Below, in pieces: positions 1 through 8,029 of a stretch of 43,133 bases of DNA. How positions within the stretch are numbered: position 1 is the stretch's first letter; each line of letters opens with the position of its first letter. The position numbers were made by a program, and so were the translations under genes. The stretch is from Lachnospiraceae bacterium (GTDB lineage Bacteria > Bacillota > Clostridia > Lachnospirales > Lachnospiraceae): the NCBI GenBank assembly GCA_020860645.1, contig JAJBTX010000120.1, positions 14,767 to 57,899 on the forward strand, read 5' to 3'. Under the pieces are notes generated by a model. The model worked only from the letters and a program-made list of their open reading frames with translations, had not been told where the DNA came from and did no database searches.

Positions 1-731
1 CCCGCAGGCGGATACAGCTCTCTCGCCCGGAGAAAGGATTCCCGCAGCAAAAGGGGAATGTCCCCGGGACTGTCCTCCCCCGCGAAGACCGCCGCCAGCG
101 TGAGCCTGTGAAGGCAGGAGCGGTCGAAGGCCGCGTAGGCCAGGATTGTACCGCCGCGCACAAGAGCGGTCGAAAGCCGCCGCTCCACGCCGGGAGCGGC
201 CAGCCCTCCTTCCGGCAGCGGCGCGCCGCACTGCATGGCCCTGCGGCCGGCGATGCGGAGCGTGAGCCCGTCCAGCGTCTCGAAGCTCCGGAGTCTTGCG
301 TCCGTCCTGGCTTCCCCGAAGAAGGGAAGCTCCGCCAGCCGGGACAGCGTAGTCATATAGAGGTTCTGTTCGCCTTCCGTCTCGTCCGCAAAACCCATGG
401 CGCCAAGGAACGCGCAGAGCTCCTCATGCTCCCTTTCGGTGACGGTAAAGCGGATCACCAGTCCCGCGCAGGTATCCGGCAGCAGCGTTTCCAGCGTCTC
501 AAGGAGCAGGCGGGCAGCTCCCCTGCGCCGATACTGCGGGGCGACGTAGAGGGACTGTATCCGGAACCATTCATCCTCCAGATATCCCGCCAGCGCCCCG
601 ATCGCCACATCCCCTTCCGTCGCCGCGAGGGCTGTGAGAGGCGCGCCCGCCGTGAGCGCCTGCGCCGCGTCCGCAAGGAGCAGCGGGCAGAAAACTCCCG
701 GATCTCCGGGCGGCAGCACTCCGATCTTCAT
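1..731 (-). CDS. Tandem GNAT-family N-acetyltransferase (partial, runs off left edge)
   Basis: The reading frame stays open from an ATG at 731 to the window edge (243 codons plus 2 bases), so the C-terminus is missing. Residues about 30-130 form a GNAT domain: the stretch IQSLYVAPQYRRRGAARLL is the beta4 strand plus the acetyl-CoA pyrophosphate loop (Q-x-x-x-R-G-A). Residues after about 140 look like a second, weaker GNAT-like half, as in two-domain GNATs. GNATs transfer an acyl group from acyl-CoA to an amine; the substrate here cannot be read. The ATG overlaps the stop of the upstream AAA+ gene as ATGA, so it is translationally coupled to the CIS operon. It could modify a CIS component, be cargo, or be a passenger gene. 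Confident in family, not in role. Confidence 0.82.
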   Translation of the reverse strand, partial: MKIGVLPPGDPGVFCPLLLADAAQALTAGAPLTALAATEGDVAIGALAGYLEDEWFRIQSLYVAPQYRRRGAARLLLETLETLLPDTCAGLVIRFTVTEREHEELCAFLGAMGFADETEGEQNLYMTTLSRLAELPFFGEARTDARLRSFETLDGLTLRIAGRRAMQCGAPLPEGGLAAPGVERRLSTALVRGGTILAYAAFDRSCLHRLTLAAVFAGEDSPGDIPLLLRESFLRARELYPPA

Positions 732-2866
732 ATCCCGCCTCCCGGCTGCTCCGATGCGCCGCGCCGCAGCTGTTCCCCGGCGCTTCTCGCATACAGCGCC
801 CCGTAGAGCTCGTTGCCGATCCCCGTCCTTCCGGTCCGCCGGTATTCCATCTCCACCGCCTTTATGAGGTCGTCGTTCGTGACCCTGCGCTGCTCCGCCG
901 CGGCGCGGAATGCCGCCGAGAGCGCGGCGGATTTTATGGAGCTGCCGGTGAGGTCCGCCACCTTCGCGTAGACCCGGAAATCGACGTCGCTCTCCAGCGG
1001 CGTCTCTTTGGGGAAGGACTTCTCCCACAGCGAGAGTCTGGACGCCTCGTCCGGCTTCTCAATCGGTATCATATAGGTCATCCTTCGCTTGAAGGCCGCG
1101 TCAAAATTCTGCATCACATTCGTCGCCAGGATCGACATGCCGGAATATTCCTCGATCTTCTGCAGAAGATAGGCCGTCTGGGAGTTGGCGAAGCGATCGT
1201 TGGAATTCGTCACATCCGTCCTCTTCGTAAAGAGCGCGTCCGCCTCGTCGAAAAACAGGATGGAGTTGGAGAATCTTGCCGCGGCGAAGATCGCGCCCAG
1301 GTTCTTCTCCGTCTCCCCGATATACTTGCTTCCGACCTGGGACAGGTCGATCCGGTAAATATCAAGACCGAGCTCCTTCGCCATCACCTGCGCCGCCATG
1401 GTCTTGCCCGTGCCGGGCGGCCCGTAGAGCACGATGGAGGTGCCACTGCCGTAGGGAAGCTTCCTCCCGAAGCCGAAATCCACATACACCCTGCTCCGGT
1501 AGCGGATGCGGTCGCAGGCCTCCTGCAGGAGCCGCCTGCTCTCGTCGGAGAGCTGCAGATCCTCCCAGGTGAAAGGACTCTCAAGCCGGGTCGCCAGCTC
1601 GCCGAAGCTCGCGGCGCAGCTGATGCGGATCTGTTCCTCCAGGAGCGCCCGGGAGACGATGCTTCCGCCCTCGCCCGCGCCCGCCCGCAGCGCGCTGCCT
1701 GTGACCACCGTGCTGATGCGGCCCGGGGACATATCGTACTTGGACACCAGCTCATCGAGGTCGACGTCCTTCCCAAAGGAGAGCTCCCGCTGGTCAGCGA
1801 ACTCCTGCCAGAACTGCCTCTGCTCCCGGTACGAGGGATGGCTGACCGGCAGCACGCTGTGCGCGCCCCGGATCCTTAAGTCGTCCGGCCAGGGAGCTTC
1901 CGTCCCGGTGAGCAGGATCTTCACTCTGGTCTGAAGGAAGGAGAGCAGCCGCTGAAACGCTATCTCCTGTCCCTCCGGAAGATCGGCGTCCTCAAGATAG
2001 ACCAGCGCGCCCTCGTAAATATGCTTTCTGGCGGCGCGGTCCAGGATTTTTGTCGCTTCCTTCACCGGAAGCTGCAAAATCTCCCGCATCCGCAGGCATA
2101 CCACGTCAAGATTTCCCAGGCTTCCCAGCCTGCGTGCCAGGAAGCGGCGCCCCGTTCCCCGGATTCCCACGAGCTCGATCACGCCCTGCTCTCCCGGCAT
2201 GGAGAGACCCACAAATATATCTGTCAGCGCCTGAAACTCGGCCTCATGGCAGAGAAACTGCGGCAAAGGCTTCCCTGTGTCCACAACCTCCAGGAAGGGT
2301 TCCGCGTCCCCCGCCGGGATCGGCGCCTCCAGAAGAGCGAGCAGGGCTTCTTTGCAGAGCACAATCGGCTGCGAGAGGCGGGAAGCGCCCCTTCGCGCTC
2401 CGGCGCTCCGGGCCACATAACGGGAAAAGAAGGAATCCTCCCGCAGCAGAATCTCCGGATCGTTCTCTTCCCCGAGGAAGAAACCGCACAGCTCGTGGAC
2501 AAGGCCGACCGTGGGCCTTGCTTCTCCCTCTCTCTGCAGCGAGGCGAACAGGCTCTCATACTTCCTGTCCCGCTCCAGGCAGGCCGCCGCGAGGAAGGCT
2601 GTCATCTCCACCGGCGTCATCCGCTCCGGGTTCAGGAAATGGCGCAGCGGGAGCCTTTGCCCCATCTCTTCTGAGCGCTGTCCCTTTTTGAGCAGGACGT
2701 CGAAGAGCGCTCTCACGCTGCGGCGATCCGGGAGCTCTTCCGCGGACGGAAAGGAGCAGAGCATGTCGAGGAAGCGGCTCCACTGCAGCCACTCATCCTC
2801 CGCGCTCCCGAAGGGCTCCTCCGTGAGCCCGGGGAAATATTGTTCTCTCCACTCCTGCGCGTCCAT
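728..2866 (-). CDS. AAA+ ATPase with degenerate N-terminal and intact C-terminal AAA domain (eCIS type)
   Basis: This 712-aa protein has two AAA-like regions. The N-terminal one is degenerate: GIRGTGRR (234-241) lacks the Walker A lysine and a LEDAD stretch (291-295) replaces a normal Walker B. The C-terminal one is complete: Walker A GPPGTGKT (482-489), Walker B ILFFDEAD (536-543), sensor-1 ATN (581-583) and an RR pair (594-595) where the arginine finger lies. AAA+ ATPases of this kind (Afp15/Pvc15-like) are hallmarks of extracellular CIS clusters, where they act in assembly or remodelling; the exact role here is inferred. The start is supported by AAGGGAAG seven bases upstream. It follows a second AAA+ gene by 24 bp, and its TGA overlaps the GNAT start. 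Confidence 0.88.
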   Translation of the reverse strand: MDAQEWREQYFPGLTEEPFGSAEDEWLQWSRFLDMLCSFPSAEELPDRRSVRALFDVLLKKGQRSEEMGQRLPLRHFLNPERMTPVEMTAFLAAACLERDRKYESLFASLQREGEARPTVGLVHELCGFFLGEENDPEILLREDSFFSRYVARSAGARRGASRLSQPIVLCKEALLALLEAPIPAGDAEPFLEVVDTGKPLPQFLCHEAEFQALTDIFVGLSMPGEQGVIELVGIRGTGRRFLARRLGSLGNLDVVCLRMREILQLPVKEATKILDRAARKHIYEGALVYLEDADLPEGQEIAFQRLLSFLQTRVKILLTGTEAPWPDDLRIRGAHSVLPVSHPSYREQRQFWQEFADQRELSFGKDVDLDELVSKYDMSPGRISTVVTGSALRAGAGEGGSIVSRALLEEQIRISCAASFGELATRLESPFTWEDLQLSDESRRLLQEACDRIRYRSRVYVDFGFGRKLPYGSGTSIVLYGPPGTGKTMAAQVMAKELGLDIYRIDLSQVGSKYIGETEKNLGAIFAAARFSNSILFFDEADALFTKRTDVTNSNDRFANSQTAYLLQKIEEYSGMSILATNVMQNFDAAFKRRMTYMIPIEKPDEASRLSLWEKSFPKETPLESDVDFRVYAKVADLTGSSIKSAALSAAFRAAAEQRRVTNDDLIKAVEMEYRRTGRTGIGNELYGALYARSAGEQLRRGASEQPGGGI

Positions 2867-2890
2867 GCTGTTTCTTCCCTTTCGTATCTT

Positions 2891-5200
2891 TTACAGTCCG
2901 ATCAGCGAGGCATACGGCTCGAAATCGGACCTAGTGAAGACCTTGCCCGTCTTCACAAACTCATAGCGGATCGCCTGCAGATAATGCTTCATGCAGACCT
3001 CCTTCCCGTCTCCGTCCGCGGCGGCCAGGAAGGCCGCGTTGAGGATACAGTTCTTGATATTACCGCCGACGAACTCGAATTTCTCCGCGAGGAAGCGGAT
3101 GTCCACGTCCTCGCCCAGCGGCGTCCCCTTCGGGATCGTGGTCTTCCAGAGCATCTCGCGCGTGTCCGCGTCCGGGAACTGGAACTCCACGATGTATTTC
3201 ATGCGCCGGAAGAAGGCCGGGTCGATGTTGTGCTTGTAGTTCGTCGCCAGCACCGAGACGCCGTCATAGGCCTCCACCTCCTGCAGCAGCAGCGCCGTCT
3301 TGTTGTTATTGGAGGACTGGTTGCTGCCGCCGTCGTCGGAGCGCTTGGCAAAGAGGGTATCGCACTCGTCGAAAAATAATACGACATTGCACTTCTTTGC
3401 CTCACGGAAGATCATTGAGATCGACTTCTCCGTCTCGCCGACATATTTATCAATCACCTTGGACAGATCCACGCGGTAGAGCTCCAGGTTCAGCTCGTGG
3501 GCGATGACCTGGGCGCACATGGATTTGCCGGTGCCGGGCGCGCCGAAGAGCAGAATCGACAGGCCGCGCCCGTAGGGGTATTTCTTCGTATAGTCCCAGT
3601 TGTCGTAGACCTGCTTGCGGAAAGTCATCTGGTCGATGGCGTGCTCGAGCGTCTCCCGCTGGTCGCGGTTCATGACGATATCCTCGAAGCCGAAATTTGC
3701 CTTGACCTTCGTCGCCTTCTGCGTCAGCTCCGAGCTCATCTGGTTGTTGCAACCGCGGAAGAGCGTCGCCCTTGGAATCTCGATGTCCTTATCCATGGTG
3801 GCGTAGCTTCTCGCCTGGTGGAGCGCCGAGCGGATCTTCCCCGGCGTAAAGAGGAATTTGGTCGCCATCTCGGAGAGGACCACGTCCCCGGCCAGCGCGT
3901 AGCCCTTCGCGTAATAGTTCCAGCAGTCCTCGCGCTCCTGGTTGGAGGGCGTCGGAAGCTCCAGCTCCGTGTACTCCTCCTTCGTCATATCCTTCATGGA
4001 GAGCTTCTCCTTGCTCAGGGCGAAGACCAGCAGGCCGTGCCGCGTAAGCTTTGAGAAGGCCAGATCCATGTAACCGAAGAACTTCTCCTTCTCCTCCTCG
4101 CGGTAGCTCAAATCATCGAGACAGCAACAGGCGCCGATCAGGATGCACTCGCGCGTGACGGCCCAGAGCGCCTTGTCCACGAAGGAAAAATCATAGTCGA
4201 AGAGCTTCTTGCAGTTGATCGAGACCGCCCGCAGGCCGTGGCGCGCGCAGAAGTGCCTGATAAAAAATTTTCTGCCGCTGCCCTCGTCCCCGTAGTAGGA
4301 GAAGATACGCACGCCCTCGTCATAGGAGATCTCCATGGCATCGAGCACGCCCTCATTGGCCATGATGGGATCGAGTTCTTCCTCCCCTGTGAGCATCTGG
4401 AAGAAGCGGACATAATTCTCATCCAGGCGCAGGGGGTGCTTGCCAAAGAGGAAGTCGATCACACGCTTGTCCGGCGAGACGACGGTCGAGAAAGGCATGC
4501 TGTCCTGTACGCGCAGATCTAAAAGAGGCAGGAGCTGCTCCAGGCAGACCGACATATCGCCGTAGGCCCCTGTGATCGAGAAGCGGTCTCCGTAGTAGAG
4601 CTTCGCCGCGGACTCAATCGTCGGCGCGGAGAGACTGCCGTTCTCATTGATCACCTGGAAGACGCCCGCATAATCGGTCTGGGTCGAGGAAAGAATACTC
4701 GCCGCCAGGCAGAAAACCGTAAAATTCTCGAACTCCAGACGGCGGCAGACATCGTGGAAGGGAAGGGAAATACCCTCTTCGACCGAACGCTCCGCACGCG
4801 CGTTTATGTACGCGATCATCTCCTCGGGAGGCTCCTCTTCTTCCCGGGACGCCGCGTCACTGCCGCTGCTCTCCGCAAAGTCCGCGAAGAGGTCGAGCAG
4901 ACCCGCATCGTCCGCCTCCCACTCCTGCGCGCCTGCTTCCTCCGGATTTTCCGGCTGCGTCTCCGTCTGCCGGTGCGCGAACTGGTCCAGCTTGTCGCGG
5001 CAGGTGTCGTGCGCGATCTCGAGATCCGGGTAGAGGACGTTCTTGTAGCCGCCCTGTCCCGTCGCGTAGACCTGTTTGAGCCGCGTCAGATAGCGGTCCA
5101 TCGCCTCGTTGACGCAGCCGAACAGATACTCCATGTATTCCTCATAGCTTTCAAACGGCTGACCCTTATCCGCTCCGCTGTACATCGTTCCTGTAGCCAT
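2891..5200 (-). CDS. AAA+ ATPase, second paralogue in the CIS operon
   Basis: This 769-aa protein has an N-terminal helical region with an acidic linker (about 80-125), a degenerate central AAA region with a P-loop-like GDEGSGRK (304-311), and an intact C-terminal AAA module: Walker A GAPGTGKS (553-560), Walker B VVLFFDECD (606-614), sensor-1 LATN (651-654) and RR (665-666). Its C-terminal half is clearly related to that of the next gene (shared PYG-x-G-x-S before the P-loop, and YRxDLS followed by KYxGETEK after it), so the two are paralogues and could form hetero-oligomers or act at different steps. The ATG lies one base after the stop of the 73-aa gene, whose last codons supply the GAGGTGAG ribosome binding site, which implies coupled translation. 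Confidence 0.88.
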   Translation of the reverse strand: MATGTMYSGADKGQPFESYEEYMEYLFGCVNEAMDRYLTRLKQVYATGQGGYKNVLYPDLEIAHDTCRDKLDQFAHRQTETQPENPEEAGAQEWEADDAGLLDLFADFAESSGSDAASREEEEPPEEMIAYINARAERSVEEGISLPFHDVCRRLEFENFTVFCLAASILSSTQTDYAGVFQVINENGSLSAPTIESAAKLYYGDRFSITGAYGDMSVCLEQLLPLLDLRVQDSMPFSTVVSPDKRVIDFLFGKHPLRLDENYVRFFQMLTGEEELDPIMANEGVLDAMEISYDEGVRIFSYYGDEGSGRKFFIRHFCARHGLRAVSINCKKLFDYDFSFVDKALWAVTRECILIGACCCLDDLSYREEEKEKFFGYMDLAFSKLTRHGLLVFALSKEKLSMKDMTKEEYTELELPTPSNQEREDCWNYYAKGYALAGDVVLSEMATKFLFTPGKIRSALHQARSYATMDKDIEIPRATLFRGCNNQMSSELTQKATKVKANFGFEDIVMNRDQRETLEHAIDQMTFRKQVYDNWDYTKKYPYGRGLSILLFGAPGTGKSMCAQVIAHELNLELYRVDLSKVIDKYVGETEKSISMIFREAKKCNVVLFFDECDTLFAKRSDDGGSNQSSNNNKTALLLQEVEAYDGVSVLATNYKHNIDPAFFRRMKYIVEFQFPDADTREMLWKTTIPKGTPLGEDVDIRFLAEKFEFVGGNIKNCILNAAFLAAADGDGKEVCMKHYLQAIRYEFVKTGKVFTRSDFEPYASLIGL

Positions 5201-5201
5201 C

Positions 5202-5423
5202 TTATCTCACCTCTTTGCCCTTCGTGTGAAAGACCGCCGTCCGGTCAAATACACTTCCTGCACTGTTGAAGCCGTCAAAGGGGGTCCGATCGAACACGCC
5301 CTTATCCTCATTCAGATACGAGCGGCGCGTGCGCTCCATATATTCGTCCATATCCTCATCCTCCGGCTCGGGCTGCCTCGCGCGCTTTTTCGCGTCCTCG
5401 ATCAGCTTGTCCGTCACCCTCAT
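5202..5423 (-). CDS. Small charged protein with duplicated VFDRT motif
   Basis: This 73-aa protein matches no family I recognise. It is hydrophilic: a basic N-terminus, an acidic patch (EPEDEDMDEYME, 20-31), then two copies of VFDRT (43-47 and 58-62) separated by a Gly/Ser/Phe spacer. It is probably mostly disordered and looks like a peptide with two identical docking motifs. It is real by context: its ATG overlaps the upstream HATPase stop (ATGA, 5420-5423), its stop is one base before the next AAA+ start, and its last codons carry that gene's ribosome binding site. It may be an adaptor for one of its neighbours, which is inference only. Confidence 0.7.
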   Translation of the reverse strand: MRVTDKLIEDAKKRARQPEPEDEDMDEYMERTRRSYLNEDKGVFDRTPFDGFNSAGSVFDRTAVFHTKGKEVR

Positions 5424-5854
5424 AGCTCCTCCTCCGGGCCGATCCCCTTCTCGATCGTCAGAATATTGCAGCCGTTCTCGTAGCGGTACTCGACGCGGTC
5501 CATCGTCTGCTTTACCATGTAAATCCCCAGGCCGCCGATGCCCCGCTCCTCCGCGGAGAGCGTGACGTCGGGATCATCCCTCTCAAGCGGATTGTATGGC
5601 ATGCCGTGATCCACGAGCGTCACCCGGCAGCAGCCCGGATCGCCGATGACGTCCATCTGCACGGCTGCCTCGCCCTTTTTATCCCCGTAAGCGTAGCTGG
5701 CGATATTGATATAGAGCTCCTCCACGGCTATCAGAATCTCCGTCTGCACGGACGCCGGACAGCCGCACTTCGTCAGATGCGCCTCTATGGCGTCCAGCAC
5801 GGTATACAGGTTGTCATTGCTGGCCTCCAGCTTCAGATCCACCATACGTTCCAT
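5420..5854 (-). CDS. RsbW/SpoIIAB-like ATP-binding protein (HATPase_c, anti-sigma / switch kinase)
   Basis: This 144-aa protein has the GHKL-fold motifs of serine kinases that act as anti-sigma factors: N-box EELYINIASYAYG, G1 box DHGMPYNP, and G2 box RGIGGLGIYMVKQ. Proteins of this family bind and phosphorylate a STAS partner or sequester a sigma factor. A STAS protein is encoded two genes upstream, but no sigma factor or PP2C phosphatase is in the window. I prefer the ATG at 5854 because GGGAG lies six bases before it; an ATG at 5893 would add 13 residues that do not look like the family. The ATG of the 73-aa gene overlaps its stop. Confidence 0.85.
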   Translation of the reverse strand: MERMVDLKLEASNDNLYTVLDAIEAHLTKCGCPASVQTEILIAVEELYINIASYAYGDKKGEAAVQMDVIGDPGCCRVTLVDHGMPYNPLERDDPDVTLSAEERGIGGLGIYMVKQTMDRVEYRYENGCNILTIEKGIGPEEEL

Positions 5855-5921
5855 ATCGTTCTCCCTTCTTCTATCCATCCAATGTCCTCGCATCCGGAGC
5901 GGGAAACGCGCCCTCTTTTGT

Positions 5922-6575
5922 TCAGCCGCCGCCCGGAGCCTCCAGATGAATCTCCCGGTATTTCAGCCCCGCCGCGTTTTCGCGGTCATGGGTAGCCGCC
6001 AGCACGGTGATCCCCTGCCGGTGAATCAGTTCAAAGAGACCCATGATCTCCCTTGACTCCGAGGGCGAGAGATTCCCCGTGGGCTCGTCGGCCAGCAGAA
6101 GCGACGGGTAATTTGCCAGCGCCCTCGCAAGGCAGACCCTCTGCCGCTCCCCGCCAGAGAGCTGAGCGGGGTAGCTCCGGTGCAAATGGCTGATGCCGAG
6201 CAGCCGGAACAGCGAGGCGAGCGCCACGCGGTTGTCCCTCTTCCTGCCTCCCGCAATCAGTCTGGCCAGTTCTACATTCTCATAAACCGTCTTCTCAGCG
6301 ATCAGCGGCGTCTCCTGGAAGACCATCCCGATCTTCCTGCGGTAGAGCGGAAGCTCCTTTGCGCTGATTTTTCCGATGTCCTGCCCTGCCATGAGGATCC
6401 GTCCCCCCGTCAGGGGCGTCTCCTTCAGGATCAGGCGCAGCAGCGTGCTTTTGCCCACGCCGCTCTCCCCGGTCAGCAGGACGAACTCGCCGGGACGAAC
6501 CGCCTCGTTAAAATCTTCAAACACCGCCGCGGGACTGCCGTCATAGCGCTTTCCCACATGCTCAAAACGGATCAT
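5922..6575 (-). CDS. FtsE/LolD-like ABC transporter ATP-binding protein without a permease
   Basis: This 217-aa protein is a complete ABC nucleotide-binding domain: Walker A GESGVGKST (36-44), Q-loop Q87, signature LSGGE (139-143), Walker B LLLADEP (159-165) and H-loop H196. The overall pattern (FEHVGKRYDG start, DEPTGNLSP) is that of the FtsE/LolD/MacB-type ATPases, which work with FtsX-like membrane partners. No FtsX or other permease is encoded nearby. The ATG overlaps the STAS stop (ATGA, 6572-6575), so it is translationally coupled to the regulatory pair it interrupts. It might energise a membrane protein of this locus or borrow the chromosomal FtsX; neither is shown by the sequence. Confidence 0.9.
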   Translation of the reverse strand: MIRFEHVGKRYDGSPAAVFEDFNEAVRPGEFVLLTGESGVGKSTLLRLILKETPLTGGRILMAGQDIGKISAKELPLYRRKIGMVFQETPLIAEKTVYENVELARLIAGGRKRDNRVALASLFRLLGISHLHRSYPAQLSGGERQRVCLARALANYPSLLLADEPTGNLSPSESREIMGLFELIHRQGITVLAATHDRENAAGLKYREIHLEAPGGG

Positions 6576-6880
6576 GGCATCAGTTCAATCGTCAGCATTT
6601 TGGAAAATCCGGTCATTTCGAAAACCTTCATGACGCCGCTGCACACGTTGATCAGCTTCATGCTGCCGCCCTTGGAATTCGCCGTCTTCTGTCCGATCAG
6701 CAGCGCGCGCAGACCCGAGCTGGATACATAGTCCACCTTCTGAAGGTCGATCACGACCTTATTCCCCTTCTGAAACGCCTGCAGAATGCTCTTCTGCAGC
6801 TGCGGGCTGGTGTTGGTGTCCACCCTGCCCTCCACGCTCAGCTGTACTATATCCGCCTGTCTTGTCTCTGTAATCGTCAT
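6572..6880 (-). CDS. STAS-domain anti-anti-sigma factor (SpoIIAA/RsbV-like)
   Basis: This 102-aa protein is a single STAS domain. It has the family's early strand (LSVEGRVDTNTS, 14-25) and the phosphorylation loop DYVSSSGLRALL (50-61), where S54 aligns with the phosphoserine of SpoIIAA/RsbV; the usual Asp just before it is replaced by Ser. Such proteins bind an RsbW-like kinase when unphosphorylated and release its target. The matching kinase is encoded at 5420-5854. The ribosome binding site is GGAGG before the ATG at 6880. It directly follows the baseplate genes, so the switch is probably co-expressed with the particle. Confidence 0.92.
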   Translation of the reverse strand: MTITETRQADIVQLSVEGRVDTNTSPQLQKSILQAFQKGNKVVIDLQKVDYVSSSGLRALLIGQKTANSKGGSMKLINVCSGVMKVFEMTGFSKMLTIELMP

Positions 6881-6909
6881 CTGCTTTGTTCCTCCTGCTC
6901 CTCTTCTGT

Positions 6910-8016
6910 CTATTCTTCCAGCCGGACGGCGCCGTCCAGCGCCTGTTTTTCGTCCAGCGTTCCTTTCTTCTGCCCGGCGATCTGCACGTCCATATCGAGG
7001 TAGGCGTAATCGTCGAGGACTCCCTCCCGCTGCACACTGATGATGTGCAGTCTCGCCCGCGCCGGCTTGAACTGATTCAGAAGAAACAGAAGCCGGGTCT
7101 TCGTGAGCTCGGGCAGCACCTCTTTCACCAGAATCGTCACGTCGTGGACGCTGTTCCCGTAGAGCCGTTCAAATTCCGCCATCTGCTCCGGCTCGATATA
7201 GTCCGCCATCACATTGCGCTCCAGCACGCGCACCTTCTCGCCGAGTACGATCTCCGACACGCGCTCGATCGCCGCCTTCGTCCCCTTCATCCGGTTCAGC
7301 GCGTAAGCCTCCTTCACCAGCGGACGCAGGATCTCCTCGCCGAGGAAATCATTTCCCACATCCACGCCCAGCCAGGAGGCATAGACGCTTAAGTACTCCG
7401 CGGGACAGGTGTCGAGATCCAGCCGTTCGGCAAGCCGGTCGATCTCGACGTCGAAGTCGTTGTACAGGCTTGAGAAGATCGAGAGCCAGCGGTGGAAGAA
7501 GCTGTCCCTCTCCTGGTAGACCGCAGGGAAGGTATTCATAAAATTGTCGCCCTGCATGTCGACGCGCAGGCCGCCGATCTCACAGCTGCCCTCCCCGACA
7601 AGCTCCAGCATCAGATAGAGGTACCTGCCCTTCAGGCTGTAGAGCAGCATATCCGTCCGGTTCACGAAGCGCAGCGCCTCGATCCTCCCGAAAAATTCCT
7701 TCTTGATGCTGCTCGTCTCCCGCGGATTGCAGAGGAAATCCTCGATCCTGGTCGGCCGCCCCTCCCGGTAAAAGGAGTCCTCATTCAGCGCCGCCACATG
7801 CACATAGCAGATCATGTCCTCGGGCCGCCGGATATCCAGGGTAAGCCTTCCCCACTCGGAGTCCCCCTTCCCGCTGTCGACCGCCTTCAGGCAGAGGCAG
7901 TGGGAGGCCGCGTTCTCACAGCCGCGCAAAGTCCCGTCGCTCTCCAGTACAAATCCGGGATGGAAGCCGCTCTCAAAGCGGTTTTTTCGTATGCTGTATA
8001 TTGTTCTGTCAGGCAT
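6910..8016 (-). CDS. Phage tail protein I-like baseplate protein
   Basis: This 368-aa protein carries the tail protein I signature in its middle: FPAVYQERDSFFHRWLSIF, then a segment in which the motif PAEYLSVYASWLGVDVGND is typical of the P2 gpI family in contractile tails. The C-terminus ends with the family's usual segment on polynucleotide-like beta structure (FKPARARLHI). These proteins join the baseplate wedge to peripheral parts such as fibres. The N-terminal 160 residues are an extra domain found in some CIS versions. The ribosome binding site GGGGAGG precedes the ATG. It is the last structural baseplate gene before the regulatory genes. Confidence 0.85.
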   Translation of the reverse strand: MPDRTIYSIRKNRFESGFHPGFVLESDGTLRGCENAASHCLCLKAVDSGKGDSEWGRLTLDIRRPEDMICYVHVAALNEDSFYREGRPTRIEDFLCNPRETSSIKKEFFGRIEALRFVNRTDMLLYSLKGRYLYLMLELVGEGSCEIGGLRVDMQGDNFMNTFPAVYQERDSFFHRWLSIFSSLYNDFDVEIDRLAERLDLDTCPAEYLSVYASWLGVDVGNDFLGEEILRPLVKEAYALNRMKGTKAAIERVSEIVLGEKVRVLERNVMADYIEPEQMAEFERLYGNSVHDVTILVKEVLPELTKTRLLFLLNQFKPARARLHIISVQREGVLDDYAYLDMDVQIAGQKKGTLDEKQALDGAVRLEE

Positions 8017-8029
8017 CGTCTTTCCTCCC

